From: Thiosulfatihalobacter marinus
GTDB lineage: Bacteria; Pseudomonadota; Alphaproteobacteria; Rhodobacterales; Rhodobacteraceae
Length of the DNA: 64,000 bases
Reading direction: 5' to 3'
Assembly (NCBI RefSeq): GCF_016019955.1
Contig: NZ_JAECRZ010000010.1
Span: forward strand, 62,001-126,000
Made by a program: the position numbers and the translations under genes. Numbering within the stretch: the stretch's first letter is position 1; the number at the start of each line of letters is the position of its first letter. Of this stretch, positions 53,328-62,247 are shown piece by piece. The notes beneath the pieces are model-generated. The model was given only the letters and a program-made list of their open reading frames with translations, was not told the DNA's origin and did not search any database.

Positions 53328-53714
53328 ATGTTCAAATCGCTGGAAATATTCCAGGTTTCATATGCCATGGCGACCCACGCCGCCCGCCGCCAATCATTGG
53401 TTGCGCAGAACATGGCAAACGCCGACACGCCGGGATACGTGCCGCGTGATCTGCCAAAGTTTCAGGATGTGGTGTCCACAAGTTCCGCGGCGAACAGCAT
53501 GCGCCGTTCACGCGCCGGTCATTTTGAGGCCACCGCCCCGGCGGACAATTTTCGCACCCTTTCGGAACCCAATCAGACATCTCCCAACGGCAACGCGGTG
53601 TCGCTGGAGGAAGAAATGATGAAAGCGGTCAACATCAAGCTCCAGAACGACCGCGCGCTGGCGATCTACAAATCATCGCTCAATGTTCTGCGCGCGTCCC
53701 TGGGGCGCGTTTAG
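53328..53714 (+). CDS. flgB: Flagellar basal-body rod protein FlgB
   Basis: A 128-residue proximal rod protein. The conserved N-terminal MATHAARRQSLVAQNMANADTPGYVPRDL (with the ANADTPGY motif) and the C-terminal MMKAVNIKLQNDRALAIYKSSLNVLRASLGR identify it. The ATG at 53328 has GAGGGAGA upstream. First gene of a nine-gene plus-strand run to fliL. Confidence 0.96.
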   Translation: MFKSLEIFQVSYAMATHAARRQSLVAQNMANADTPGYVPRDLPKFQDVVSTSSAANSMRRSRAGHFEATAPADNFRTLSEPNQTSPNGNAVSLEEEMMKAVNIKLQNDRALAIYKSSLNVLRASLGRV

Positions 53715-53738
53715 TCGACCTCCATCAATCGGTGACTC

Positions 53739-54125
53739 ATGACAGATTTCTCTTCAGCACTCTCTCTCAGCGCCAGCGCCCTTCGCGCACAGGCCGCACG
53801 GTTGCGCCATGTTTCTGAGAACATCGCGAATGCCGATACCCCGGGATACCGGCGCAAGACAGTGACATTCGAAAGCAACCCGAGCTCTGCTGACGTATCC
53901 GTGTCTGTTGGGCCGGTACAGCTGGATCAAAGAGAGCTCAAAAGCGTTTTCGACCCGGGTCACCCCCTGGCCGATGAAAACGGCAACTACCAGGGCTCCA
54001 ATGTGGACCTGATAATTGAAATCGCTGACGCCCGTGAAGCGCAGCGCAGCTACGAAGCCAATCTGAAAATGTTCGATCAGACCCGACAGATGTCGGATTC
54101 CCTGTTGGAACTGTTGCGCAAATAA
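53739..54125 (+). CDS. flgC: Flagellar basal-body rod protein FlgC
   Basis: A 128-residue proximal rod protein. RLRHVSENIANADTPGYRRKTVTFE and the C-terminal DAREAQRSYEANLKMFDQTRQMSDSLLELLRK are diagnostic. It lies 24 bases after flgB and 11 before fliE. Confidence 0.96.
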   Translation: MTDFSSALSLSASALRAQAARLRHVSENIANADTPGYRRKTVTFESNPSSADVSVSVGPVQLDQRELKSVFDPGHPLADENGNYQGSNVDLIIEIADAREAQRSYEANLKMFDQTRQMSDSLLELLRK

Positions 54126-54136
54126 GGAGACCCAGA

Positions 54137-54427
54137 ATGGACATCCGATCAGTCACAGCCGCGCAGAACTACGCGGCGGCGAAACCGGTAACAGAGCCTC
54201 TGCCCGGTGCTGGCCGTGAAAATTCTACACTTGTTGATCTGGCAAGCGACTTTGCCAGTACTTTGTATGAGGGCGAGAAAATCGCCATGCAATCGATGAC
54301 CGGTGACGCCAATCCTCATGCATTGGTCCAGGCGCTGGCGCAGACCGAACTGGCCGTCGAAGCCGCCGTAACCGTGCGAAACAAGGTGGTCGAGGCATAC
54401 CAGGAAATACTGCGAATGCCTGTCTGA
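54137..54427 (+). CDS. fliE: Flagellar hook-basal body complex protein FliE
   Basis: A 96-residue protein joining the MS ring to the rod. The C-terminal half (SMTGDANPHALVQALAQTELAVEAAVTVRNKVVEAYQEILRMPV) is characteristic. AAGGAG precedes the ATG, and its stop overlaps the fliQ start. Confidence 0.94.
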   Translation: MDIRSVTAAQNYAAAKPVTEPLPGAGRENSTLVDLASDFASTLYEGEKIAMQSMTGDANPHALVQALAQTELAVEAAVTVRNKVVEAYQEILRMPV

Positions 54428-54696
54428 TGATGAACGAGGCCATCTTCTTTGACACGTTGCGGCAGGGTTTGTGGATCGCAGTCATCATTTCCGTGCCGAT
54501 TCTCGCCGTTGCCTTGATAGCCGGAATCACGGTGGGCCTGTTCCAGGCGCTGACTTCGATCCAGGAACTGTCCCTGACCTTCGTTCCCAAACTCCTGGCA
54601 ATTGTCGTCGTGTTCTGGGCGTCCATGGGTTTCATGAGTCAGTCCCTTGTCTCATTTTTTCAGGATCAGATCGTTCCACTGATCATCGGAGGATAA
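54427..54696 (+). CDS. fliQ: Flagellar export apparatus protein FliQ
   Basis: An 89-residue inner-membrane protein of the export gate with two transmembrane helices (~17-40 and ~55-80). DTLRQGLWIAVIISVPILAVALIAGITVGLFQALTSIQELSLTFVPKLLAI is the standard FliQ core. The ATG overlaps the fliE stop by one base; a second ATG one codon later is equally possible. Its partners FliR and FlhA/FlhB are encoded on the opposite strand at 58-62 kb. Confidence 0.96.
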   Translation: MMNEAIFFDTLRQGLWIAVIISVPILAVALIAGITVGLFQALTSIQELSLTFVPKLLAIVVVFWASMGFMSQSLVSFFQDQIVPLIIGG

Positions 54697-54698
54697 CG

Positions 54699-55412
54699 AT
54701 GGAAAACGCGATCTACACAACGCTTGCCCGCCAGTCAGGACTGACCCGCGAGATGAACGTTCTTGCCAACAATATCGCGAACGCGAACACCACGGGTTTT
54801 CGGCAGGCAGGCGTCACCTTCACCGAATTTGTAAAAGCCTCATCGGGTACGGCGAGCCTGTCCATGGCAGTCGCCAACGTGCCAAGCATTTCAACGGCGC
54901 AGGGCACGCTTACTCAGACCGGAGGAGCGTTCGACTTCGCAATCGAAGGCGACGGGTATTTCATGATCGAAACTCCTGCCGGAAATCGCCTGACGCGCGC
55001 GGGCAGCTTTGCGCCAAACGGAGCAGGCAACCTGGTAACGGCCCAGGGATACCTTGTCATGGACAGCGGAGGCGCCGCCATATTCATTCCTCCTGACGCT
55101 GGCACGTTGGGGGTATCCGCAGACGGAACGATCAGCGCCGAAGGTCGGCCAATAGCGCAAATCGGCCTGTTTCAGCCTACCGACCCCGCGGCCATGGCGC
55201 GTGTCGGTTCCGTCATGTTTGATCCCCAAGGGGATACCGAGCCAAGCGAGGCCGGACGCCTCGTTCAGGGGTTTCTTGAAGACTCGAACGTCGATGCCAT
55301 TTCGCAGCTTTCCCGAATGATCGAAGTACAACGGGCCTACGAAATGGGGCAAGGGTTTCTCGACGCCGAAAACGAGCGGGTGCGCAACGCGCTGAAAACA
55401 TTCATTCGCTGA
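54699..55412 (+). CDS. flgF: Flagellar basal-body rod protein FlgF
   Basis: A 237-residue distal rod protein. TREMNVLANNIANANTTGFRQAGVTF (rod-family N-terminus), the FDFAIEGDGYFMIETPAGNRLTRAGSF central segment, and VDAISQLSRMIEVQRAYEMGQGFLDAENERVRNALKTFIR at the end are diagnostic. GGAGGA precedes the ATG. Followed by flgG. Confidence 0.95.
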   Translation: MENAIYTTLARQSGLTREMNVLANNIANANTTGFRQAGVTFTEFVKASSGTASLSMAVANVPSISTAQGTLTQTGGAFDFAIEGDGYFMIETPAGNRLTRAGSFAPNGAGNLVTAQGYLVMDSGGAAIFIPPDAGTLGVSADGTISAEGRPIAQIGLFQPTDPAAMARVGSVMFDPQGDTEPSEAGRLVQGFLEDSNVDAISQLSRMIEVQRAYEMGQGFLDAENERVRNALKTFIR

Positions 55413-55428
55413 CAAAAAGGAGGCCGCC

Positions 55429-56214
55429 ATGCGTGCCCTGAAAATTGCCGCAACCGGTATGAGCGCCCAGCAATTGCGGGTTGAAACCATCTCGAACAAC
55501 CTCGCAAACATGTCGACGACCGGTTACAACGCCCGGCGGGCCGAATTCGCGGACCTTCATTATCAGCAAGTCTCGCGGGCGGGCGCGATCAGCGCGGCAG
55601 ACGGCTCCGTTCTGCCGACCGGTGTGCAGGTCGGTCTGGGCGTACGCCCGTCCTCTATCACTGTGCAGTTGGCTCAAGGCTCTCTATCACAAACAGGCGG
55701 AGATCTGGATATCGCTATCGAGGGCCGGGGTTATCTCGAAATCGAGCTTCCCTCCGGCCAGTCTGCCTACACCCGCGACGGTGCCCTAAAACGCAGCGCG
55801 GACGGATTGATCGTAACATCCGAGGGCTTTGCCGTTGCGCCGGAAATTACCATACCAACGGACGCCCGGCGCATTTCCATCAATGCCGACGGAGAAGTTT
55901 ACGCCTATTTTGCGGAAACCGCCGAGGCGCAGTTGCTTGGACAGTTCGCGCTTGCCGGGTTTACCAACGCCAAGGGGCTCGAAGCGATTGGCTCCAACCT
56001 GTTTCTGGAGACCGAAGCCTCGGGTGCACCGGTTGTTGCCAGTCCAGGCGAGGACGGGCTTGGCACGCTGCGACAGGGGTATCTCGAGGACAGTTCGGTG
56101 GACGCCGTGCGCGAGGTAACGGAGTTGATCGAAGCGCAGCGGGGCTATGAATTGAACGCCAAGGTGATCTCAGCAGCCGATCAGATGTTGGCCGCCACCA
56201 CCCAGGTACGCTGA
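55429..56214 (+). CDS. flgG: Flagellar basal-body rod protein FlgG
   Basis: A 261-residue distal rod protein, the main rod component between proximal rod and hook. MRALKIAATGMSAQQLRVETISNNLANMSTTGYNARRAEF and the C-terminal SVDAVREVTELIEAQRGYELNAKVISAADQMLAATTQ are diagnostic. The stop overlaps the flgA start (TGATG). Confidence 0.96.
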   Translation: MRALKIAATGMSAQQLRVETISNNLANMSTTGYNARRAEFADLHYQQVSRAGAISAADGSVLPTGVQVGLGVRPSSITVQLAQGSLSQTGGDLDIAIEGRGYLEIELPSGQSAYTRDGALKRSADGLIVTSEGFAVAPEITIPTDARRISINADGEVYAYFAETAEAQLLGQFALAGFTNAKGLEAIGSNLFLETEASGAPVVASPGEDGLGTLRQGYLEDSSVDAVREVTELIEAQRGYELNAKVISAADQMLAATTQVR

Positions 56215-56633
56215 TGCGCAGTCTTGTTCTGCTTCTGGCCTTCGTGGCCGCCCGGCCCGCAGCGTCGGAAATTGTCGTCGCCACTCAGGTCATCCGGGCG
56301 AACACGGTGATCTCGGGCGCCATGATTTCGGTAAAACAGGGCGACCTACCCGGCGTGTTTTCCGACCCGAACGACGTGATCGGGCTTGAAGCACGCAGTT
56401 CGATCTACCCCGGCCGCCCCATACAAACCGGGAGTATTGGCGCACCCGCGCTGATCGAGCGAAATCAGATCGTTCCGCTCGTCTACACCACCAATGGCCT
56501 GACCATAAGCACCGAAGGGCGCGCCCTGTCACGCGCGGGTGCGGGCGAACGTGCGCGCGTGATGAACCTGTCTTCGCGCGCCACGGTGTACGGAACGGTA
56601 TTGCCCGACGGCTCCATCAGAGTTTCCAATTGA
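56214..56633 (+). CDS. flgA: Flagellar P-ring assembly chaperone FlgA
   Basis: A 139-residue periplasmic protein with a signal peptide (about 1-19). It is a short FlgA, consisting mainly of the SAF domain (VVATQVIRANTVISGAMISV..., ARSSIYPGRPIQTGSIGAPALIERNQIVPL) and a closing strand. It helps assemble the P ring. No flgI (the P-ring gene) is seen in the window. Overlaps flgG by one base and is followed by flgH. Confidence 0.9.
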   Translation: MRSLVLLLAFVAARPAASEIVVATQVIRANTVISGAMISVKQGDLPGVFSDPNDVIGLEARSSIYPGRPIQTGSIGAPALIERNQIVPLVYTTNGLTISTEGRALSRAGAGERARVMNLSSRATVYGTVLPDGSIRVSN

Positions 56634-56644
56634 AAGGACGGCGC

Positions 56645-57376
56645 ATGAAAAGACTTGGAATTGTTGCCTTGGCAAGCACCCTTGCGCTAACGGCCTGCTC
56701 CAGGCTGGACCATGTCGGCAAGGCTCCGGATTTCTCGCCGGCCGTAAATAATCAAGAGCATTACGCAATGATGAATCCTCCGCTTCCGCCTTCTATTCTG
56801 GGTCGGCGAACAACCGAGGAAGCCTCGCTATGGAGCCGCAACCGTCAATCGCTGTTGGGGGACCGGCGCGCCATGCGCCGAGGAGACATCATGACGGTCG
56901 TGATCGAAATCGACGAAGAAGCCAAGATCAAGAACGAAACATCCCGCAGCCGGAGCGGGTCTGAAAACTTGAGCGTTCCTGATCTTCTGGGGCTTCCGCA
57001 GCGTATCAATCAAAACCTTCCGGCAGGCGCTTCGACCGACCCGGCTGTGGCGTTGAACTCGACCAGCAGTAGCGCGGGGGATGGTTCCGTGCGACGCAGC
57101 GAAGAGCTTACGCTTCGGGTGGCCGCGACGGTCGTTGACGTATTGCCCAATGGGGTACTTGCGATAGAGGGTAGCCAGGAGTTGCGCGTGAATTTCGAAT
57201 TGCGCGAGTTGCTTGTGTCCGGCTTTGTGCGCCCCGAAGATGTCTCGCGTCAGAACGAGATCACCTATGACAAGATTGCGTCGGCGCGGGTCTCCTATGG
57301 GGGGCGCGGACAGATCACTGATGTTCAACAGCCGCGCTATGGTCAGCAAATTCTGGACGTGATTCTGCCATTTTAG
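56645..57376 (+). CDS. flgH: Flagellar L-ring lipoprotein FlgH
   Basis: A 243-residue outer-membrane lipoprotein forming the L ring. The signal ends in the lipobox LTAC (Cys at about residue 19). SLWSRNRQSLLGDRRAMRRGDIMTVVIEIDEEAKI and the C-terminal GFVRPEDVSRQNEITYDKIASARVSYGGRGQ are diagnostic. AAAGGA lies upstream of the ATG at 56645. Between flgA and fliL. Confidence 0.95.
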   Translation: MKRLGIVALASTLALTACSRLDHVGKAPDFSPAVNNQEHYAMMNPPLPPSILGRRTTEEASLWSRNRQSLLGDRRAMRRGDIMTVVIEIDEEAKIKNETSRSRSGSENLSVPDLLGLPQRINQNLPAGASTDPAVALNSTSSSAGDGSVRRSEELTLRVAATVVDVLPNGVLAIEGSQELRVNFELRELLVSGFVRPEDVSRQNEITYDKIASARVSYGGRGQITDVQQPRYGQQILDVILPF

Positions 57377-57388
57377 ACGGAGATTCAG

Positions 57389-57886
57389 ATGAAGCTTCTT
57401 TTCCCAATCATACTGGCAGCCATTGGCGTCGGCGGTGGCGTCGGTGCCGGTCTTGTACTACGCCCGCCCCTGATTGACGCAGAGCCGGAAGCCCCATGTG
57501 CGATCAGTCAGACATCACCGGACGACAGCACCCTGAACAAAACCGTGATCTTGCAAGAAACAGACCGAGAATATGTCAAGTTGACCAATCAGTTTGTCGT
57601 TCCTGTCGTGCGTGGTGAAATGGTAACTTCTCTGGTTCTGATGTCGCTCAGCCTTGAGGTTGGAGAAGGAGATCGCGAGACTATTTTCGCGCGTGAGCCG
57701 AAGTTGCGCGATGCCCTCCTTCAGGTCATGTTTGATCACGCCAACGCTGGCGGCTTTCAGGGTGCCTTTACCAATTCCAGCAAACTTGACGCATTGCGCA
57801 AGACGTTGAGTGACGTTGCCCGGACAATCTCCGGCAATCTGGTCAGCAATGTCCTTATCACGGATATCGCGCGCCAAGATGTCTAG
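57389..57886 (+). CDS. fliL: Flagellar basal-body-associated protein FliL-like
   Basis: A 165-residue membrane protein with one N-terminal helix (~3-27) and a periplasmic FliL-like domain (YVKLTNQFVVPVVRGEMVTSLVLMSLSLEV..., LVSNVLITDIARQDV). It lacks a clear second motif, so it is a divergent FliL, but position at the end of the flg run fits. FliL supports stator function. It converges on the FliJ-like gene with 10 bases between. Confidence 0.83.
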   Translation: MKLLFPIILAAIGVGGGVGAGLVLRPPLIDAEPEAPCAISQTSPDDSTLNKTVILQETDREYVKLTNQFVVPVVRGEMVTSLVLMSLSLEVGEGDRETIFAREPKLRDALLQVMFDHANAGGFQGAFTNSSKLDALRKTLSDVARTISGNLVSNVLITDIARQDV

Positions 57887-57896
57887 CGGTAAGTAC

Positions 57897-58310
57897 TTAT
57901 GAACGCAGAAGGTGAAGCTCCAAAATTTGCGCCATGGCTCTCTTTTGCGAGTTCCGTACCGATTTCAGGCGGGCATCTCGGACAAGTGTCTGCAATATAT
58001 CGACCCGGCCAAAGGTTGCCTGAGCCTCTCTGAAAACAGCTTCCTTGCGGGCCAGAACAGACGCAAGCTGCATGTTTAGCAACCGCCTGTTTCGCCCAAC
58101 CCAACGCAACCATGCTTCGTCCCCTCGAACGGAACGAATGGCCATGTCATGTTCCAGAGTCAATTGTCCGACTTCTTCGTCTTTTGCAAGATCGCCCAAA
58201 AGCTTTCGCAATCTTCGCTCCTCGTCAATGACGGGCTGTAGCTTGGCTTGCGCCGCGTCATGACGGGCACGTGCGATTTCCAGCAGTGATTCCAGATCGT
58301 TTGGAGTCAC
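57897..58310 (-). CDS. Small helical protein, possibly FliJ-like
   Basis: A 137-residue, nearly all-helical protein with long charged heptads (LEIARARHDAAQAKLQPVIDEERRLRKLLGDLAKDEEV). It starts with GTG overlapping the flhB stop (GTGTGA), so it is translated with flhB. The coiled-coil character, size and position in an export-gene operon suggest a FliJ-like general export chaperone; I see no motif that proves this. Confidence 0.62.
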   Translation of the reverse strand: MTPNDLESLLEIARARHDAAQAKLQPVIDEERRLRKLLGDLAKDEEVGQLTLEHDMAIRSVRGDEAWLRWVGRNRRLLNMQLASVLARKEAVFREAQATFGRVDILQTLVRDARLKSVRNSQKRAMAQILELHLLRS

Positions 58311-59392
58311 ACCAGCCCCTTTGCCTTTTGACGCATCATCTCGGCAAATCGAATGGCTGCGGCTACCGAGCGGTAAAGATCAACCGGGATTTCCGAGCCG
58401 ATCTCGACAGAGGCGTTCAAGGCTCGTGCCGTGGGTGGATCATGCCTGATCGGCACACCGAACTCCTGCGCGCGCTCGCGAATTCGGGCAGCGATCTCAT
58501 CTACACCCTTGGCCACGCAAATCGGCGCCTCGCCTGGCAGACGGCTCCATTTCAGCGCCACCGCAAAATGCGTTGGATTTACGATCACGACATCCGCCTG
58601 TGGAACGTCTGCCAGCATCTGTGCCGAAGCAATTTGCTGACCCTTTTGTCGTCTTTGCTGCTTTACATGAGGATCACCTTCCGCTTCTTTCGTTTCATCC
58701 TCCATTTCTTTTCGTGTCATCATGTTGCGGCGCAAGTAATCCTGGCGTTGCCAGAGAAAATCAACGGCGCCGATGCTTCCGGAAACCAAAGTAACGATCA
58801 ACAACAACTCCAGCAAAAGGCGCGCCAGAGTAGCGGCCGCCATCGCCGGTTCTGCAAGAAGAGCGCCGACCATGACGTTCATACGCAGCTTCAGGAAAAC
58901 ACCCAGGCAGATGGAATAAAGCAGAAGTTTGACAAAGCTCTTGGCAAATTCGAACAACCCCGACCTGCCGAATTTGTTCTTGGCGTTCTGGATAACGCTG
59001 ACCCGGCTTGCTTTCACTTCAAGCTTCGAAGGGGTGAACACAAACGCGCGTTGAGCAAGAATGCTGGCAACAACGGCAATCGCCGGGGCGATCAGCCAGG
59101 GCGAAAGCCCCCGCACCAAGGTGATCGTCATGCCGCCAATCGGCGCGGATGGGTCACCTTCAAATATCAGTGGCGCAATTTCATGAGCCTGCTCCAAAAG
59201 CACCGAGAATAGAGTGCCAACCTGCGATACCGACGCGCCGCCGGAAACTGTCAAGATCACAAAAAGGCCCAGATAACTGGCCGTGACCGACAGATCCATC
59301 GACTTGGCGACTTCCCCCTTGCGCCGGGCCTGCTCAAGCTTGCGCGGCGTCGGCTCGAAAATCTTTTCGCTTTCGTCCTGGGCGCCATTCAT
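58307..59392 (-). CDS. flhB: Flagellar export apparatus protein FlhB
   Basis: A 361-residue inner-membrane protein with four helices in the first ~215 residues and a cytoplasmic domain with the autocleavage motif NPTHFAV. The N-terminus EKIFEPTPRKLEQARRKGEVAKSMDL is typical. Cleavage within NPTH switches export from rod/hook to filament substrates, together with FliK. The ATG at 59392 overlaps the fliR stop (ATGA). The longer open frame to 59674 is antisense or fliR-overlapping sequence. Confidence 0.96.
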   Translation of the reverse strand: MNGAQDESEKIFEPTPRKLEQARRKGEVAKSMDLSVTASYLGLFVILTVSGGASVSQVGTLFSVLLEQAHEIAPLIFEGDPSAPIGGMTITLVRGLSPWLIAPAIAVVASILAQRAFVFTPSKLEVKASRVSVIQNAKNKFGRSGLFEFAKSFVKLLLYSICLGVFLKLRMNVMVGALLAEPAMAAATLARLLLELLLIVTLVSGSIGAVDFLWQRQDYLRRNMMTRKEMEDETKEAEGDPHVKQQRRQKGQQIASAQMLADVPQADVVIVNPTHFAVALKWSRLPGEAPICVAKGVDEIAARIRERAQEFGVPIRHDPPTARALNASVEIGSEIPVDLYRSVAAAIRFAEMMRQKAKGLV

Positions 59393-60162
59393 TTGGTGCC
59401 CACCGGGACGGAAAGAAATGTATTGAGCGCGTCCACCCATACGGTAAGCGCGACCGGCGACACCAGCGCCAAAAGCACCAGGCCACCCAATGTGATCACC
59501 GGGGCCCCGACAAACGCAACCATCAACTGCGGCATGGCGCGGTTGATGACACCCAATGTCAGATTGTACAGAGCCGAAACGATCACAAACGGCGCCGCCA
59601 GTTGAAAAGCCATCCCGAAGGTTCTTGCGACCTGCGCAACGCCCCATTGCGACACCCAATCCACGCCCGGCCAACGCCCGAACGCAAGGGTTGAGTAGGA
59701 CATGACAAGATATTCCGCGACGCGCAGGTGCAATCCGGTTGTCACAGCCAGGGCAAGACCGGCGATCACGAGGATATGGCCGATAGCTGGCAAAGGTTCG
59801 GCCGCGCTATTGCCCAAAAGCTGCGAAAGCGATGTGGACTGTGCGGCAATTGCGCCTGCGGTCTGCATCGCCAACACGAACATTCGAACCGCAATACCCA
59901 AAACCAGGCCATTGGCCGTTTCCGCGAATACAAACCGGACCATCAATCCAAGTTGAAAGTCGGAAGGCCCGGCGGTATCCACTGCGGGCGCGACAATCAT
60001 CGTAAACGCGAATGCCAAACCAAGCTTGACCCGTAACGGTACAGTTTGCTCGCCAAATGCCGGCAACAAGGAAACCGCGGCGCCGACACGAAGAAAAACT
60101 AGAAATGAATGCCAGAGCGCCTGCTGGGACAGCCCGAGAAGCTCTTGCGCCACGGCAATCAC
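59389..60162 (-). CDS. fliR: Flagellar export apparatus protein FliR
   Basis: A 257-residue inner-membrane protein with about six helices, part of the FliPQR gate. VFLRVGAAVSLLPAFGEQTVPLRVKLGLAFAFTMIVAP at the start and the late APFVIVSALYNLTLGVINRAMPQLMVAFVGAPVITLGGL segment are diagnostic. It starts with GTG, overlapping the flhA stop codon by 4 bases. Confidence 0.95.
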   Translation of the reverse strand: MIAVAQELLGLSQQALWHSFLVFLRVGAAVSLLPAFGEQTVPLRVKLGLAFAFTMIVAPAVDTAGPSDFQLGLMVRFVFAETANGLVLGIAVRMFVLAMQTAGAIAAQSTSLSQLLGNSAAEPLPAIGHILVIAGLALAVTTGLHLRVAEYLVMSYSTLAFGRWPGVDWVSQWGVAQVARTFGMAFQLAAPFVIVSALYNLTLGVINRAMPQLMVAFVGAPVITLGGLVLLALVSPVALTVWVDALNTFLSVPVGTK

Positions 60163-62246
60163 GCGGCCACCAGGCCAACAAGCGAAGGGCGCGCCTCCAG
60201 GCCGATTTCTTCGAAAGAGAACACCGGATTGGTGATTCCCTTCGCGCTCATGACCGTTCGCAGGAACCGGCGCCGGCGCGTCGACGAAACCAGAGCTGGG
60301 TATATCCCGCGATCCGCTGCTTCACGCATCCGATCGCCAATGGATTGAGTCAGCGTATTGAACACATCTGGCGGCAAGGCCACGTCAAATGCGCCGTTTT
60401 CACCATCGATCTGGTACGTGGTGAACGTTTCTTCCCATTCAGGGGCCAGTTGCACGAGCGGGATTGTTCCATCGTCGCGTTTCAGGTCAGCAACCAGTTG
60501 GAAACCCAACCGCTGCCGAACTTGTTCGCAAATCGCCTCTGGCAAGACATGCACTTGCCGTGCTTCCGCCGTGGCTTCGAGAATCAGTGACATGTTGCGG
60601 ATTGAAACCTGCTCGTTCAGCAGCAACCGTAAAACCCTGTGCAATAAATCCATTGGCACCTTTTCGGGAATCAGTTGGTCAAGCATCTTGCGGTTTGCCT
60701 CTGCCCGGACTGGATCGCTGAGATTTGTCATCTCATCCAGAATGCGGCGCAACGCTTTCAAAGTCAGAAGCCGACCGAAATTGGCCTTGATGGTTTCCAG
60801 AAGATGAGTTGCCAGTACCTCGCCTGGCGCAACGATTGTCGCGCCGGCAAGAGCAGCGGCTTCCTGGTCTCGTTGATCAATCCATCGTGCCGGGGCGCCG
60901 TAGACCGGTTCGTTCACATCCGCGCCATCGGGCAGCGCATTGTTCAGCTCAGGCTTCAGAACCAGCATCTTTTCCGGATGCAATGTTGCGCGCGCCTGCA
61001 TGACACCCTGAATGCGGATCACATAGCTTCCCGATGGCAAGGACGGGTCATCCGTCAATCGTATCTCCGGCATGACCAAACCATAGGCGCTTGCAATATG
61101 CGTGCGCATGTTTGCGATCCGCGCATCCAGCCCGGTGCCGCCGTCCAGCACGAGCGACACCAGATCCTGGGAAAACTCGACATGGATGTCGTCCAGATCC
61201 AGAACGTCTGCTATCGGCTTCTCGTGTGGAACCGTGGCATTGGCGTGATCATCCTGTGGCTCACTTTTTGCCGAATCGCGGGCCCGGTGCATGAACAACG
61301 CAGAGGCGCCAAGGATCGCGCCGCCCGCAATGAAGGGAACAAATGGCAGACCCGGCACAAGGGCAAACAAAACCATGAGCACCGATACTGTCGCCAGTGC
61401 CGCCGGGTAGCTGCCCAATTGCCGGATCAAGGTCAGATCGGTCGAACCTGTCGCCCCGCCGCGCGCCAATAGCAAGGCGGATGCGATCGAAATGATGACG
61501 GCGGGGATCTGCGTTACCAGACCATCGCCCACAGTAAGAATTGCATATGTTTCAAATGCCTGCCCCATCGGCATCCCATGCACGACGACGCCCATGATCA
61601 ATCCCATCACCAGATTCATCAGCGTTATCAGCAGACCGGCAATTGCGTCCCCCTTGACAAATTTTGATGCCCCGTCCAGCGAGCCAAAGAATGTTGTTTC
61701 CTGTTGTTCACGTTCTCGACGCGCCTTGGCCTCGGCGTGATCAATCGCTCCGGCCGACATATCACTGTCGATGGCAAGCTGCTTTCCCGGCATTCCGTCG
61801 AGCGCGAAACGCGCACCGACTTCCGCCATGCGCGCTGCCCCTTTTGTTATCACCATGAAGTTGACAATCAGAAGGACGCCAAACACGACCAGACCAAGAA
61901 AGACGCTGCCCCCCATGACGAAATCGGCGAATCCTTCGATGACATTGCCCGCGGCGGCGGTTCCGGTGTGACCCTGCCCGATGATCAGCTTTGTGGACGA
62001 CACGTTCAGCGACAGCCGGAGCATCAGTGCCGCGAGGAGAACCGTGGGAAATGCCGAGAAATCCAATGGCCTCTCGATGAACAATGTGACCGTGAAAATT
62101 AGGATGGCGAGCGCAAAGGATCCCGCCAAACCTATGTCTAGGACCCAGGCGGGAACCGGCAAAATCATCATGACGATTATCGCCATGAGGGCGAGCGCCA
62201 GAAGGACCGTCGGACTGAACAGGACTCGGATTGTCGAAACCGGCAT
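60159..62246 (-). CDS. flhA: Flagellar export apparatus protein FlhA
   Basis: A 695-residue protein with eight helices in the first ~330 residues and a large cytoplasmic export-platform domain. The FHIPEP-family motif region is visible as VGARFALDGMPGKQLAIDSDMSAG and the AKARREREQQETTFFGSLDGASKFVKGDAIAGLLI segment. It docks chaperone-substrate complexes during export. The ATG is one base after the stop of the upstream SLT gene. Confidence 0.97.
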   Translation of the reverse strand: MPVSTIRVLFSPTVLLALALMAIIVMMILPVPAWVLDIGLAGSFALAILIFTVTLFIERPLDFSAFPTVLLAALMLRLSLNVSSTKLIIGQGHTGTAAAGNVIEGFADFVMGGSVFLGLVVFGVLLIVNFMVITKGAARMAEVGARFALDGMPGKQLAIDSDMSAGAIDHAEAKARREREQQETTFFGSLDGASKFVKGDAIAGLLITLMNLVMGLIMGVVVHGMPMGQAFETYAILTVGDGLVTQIPAVIISIASALLLARGGATGSTDLTLIRQLGSYPAALATVSVLMVLFALVPGLPFVPFIAGGAILGASALFMHRARDSAKSEPQDDHANATVPHEKPIADVLDLDDIHVEFSQDLVSLVLDGGTGLDARIANMRTHIASAYGLVMPEIRLTDDPSLPSGSYVIRIQGVMQARATLHPEKMLVLKPELNNALPDGADVNEPVYGAPARWIDQRDQEAAALAGATIVAPGEVLATHLLETIKANFGRLLTLKALRRILDEMTNLSDPVRAEANRKMLDQLIPEKVPMDLLHRVLRLLLNEQVSIRNMSLILEATAEARQVHVLPEAICEQVRQRLGFQLVADLKRDDGTIPLVQLAPEWEETFTTYQIDGENGAFDVALPPDVFNTLTQSIGDRMREAADRGIYPALVSSTRRRRFLRTVMSAKGITNPVFSFEEIGLEARPSLVGLVAA

Positions 62247-62247
62247 G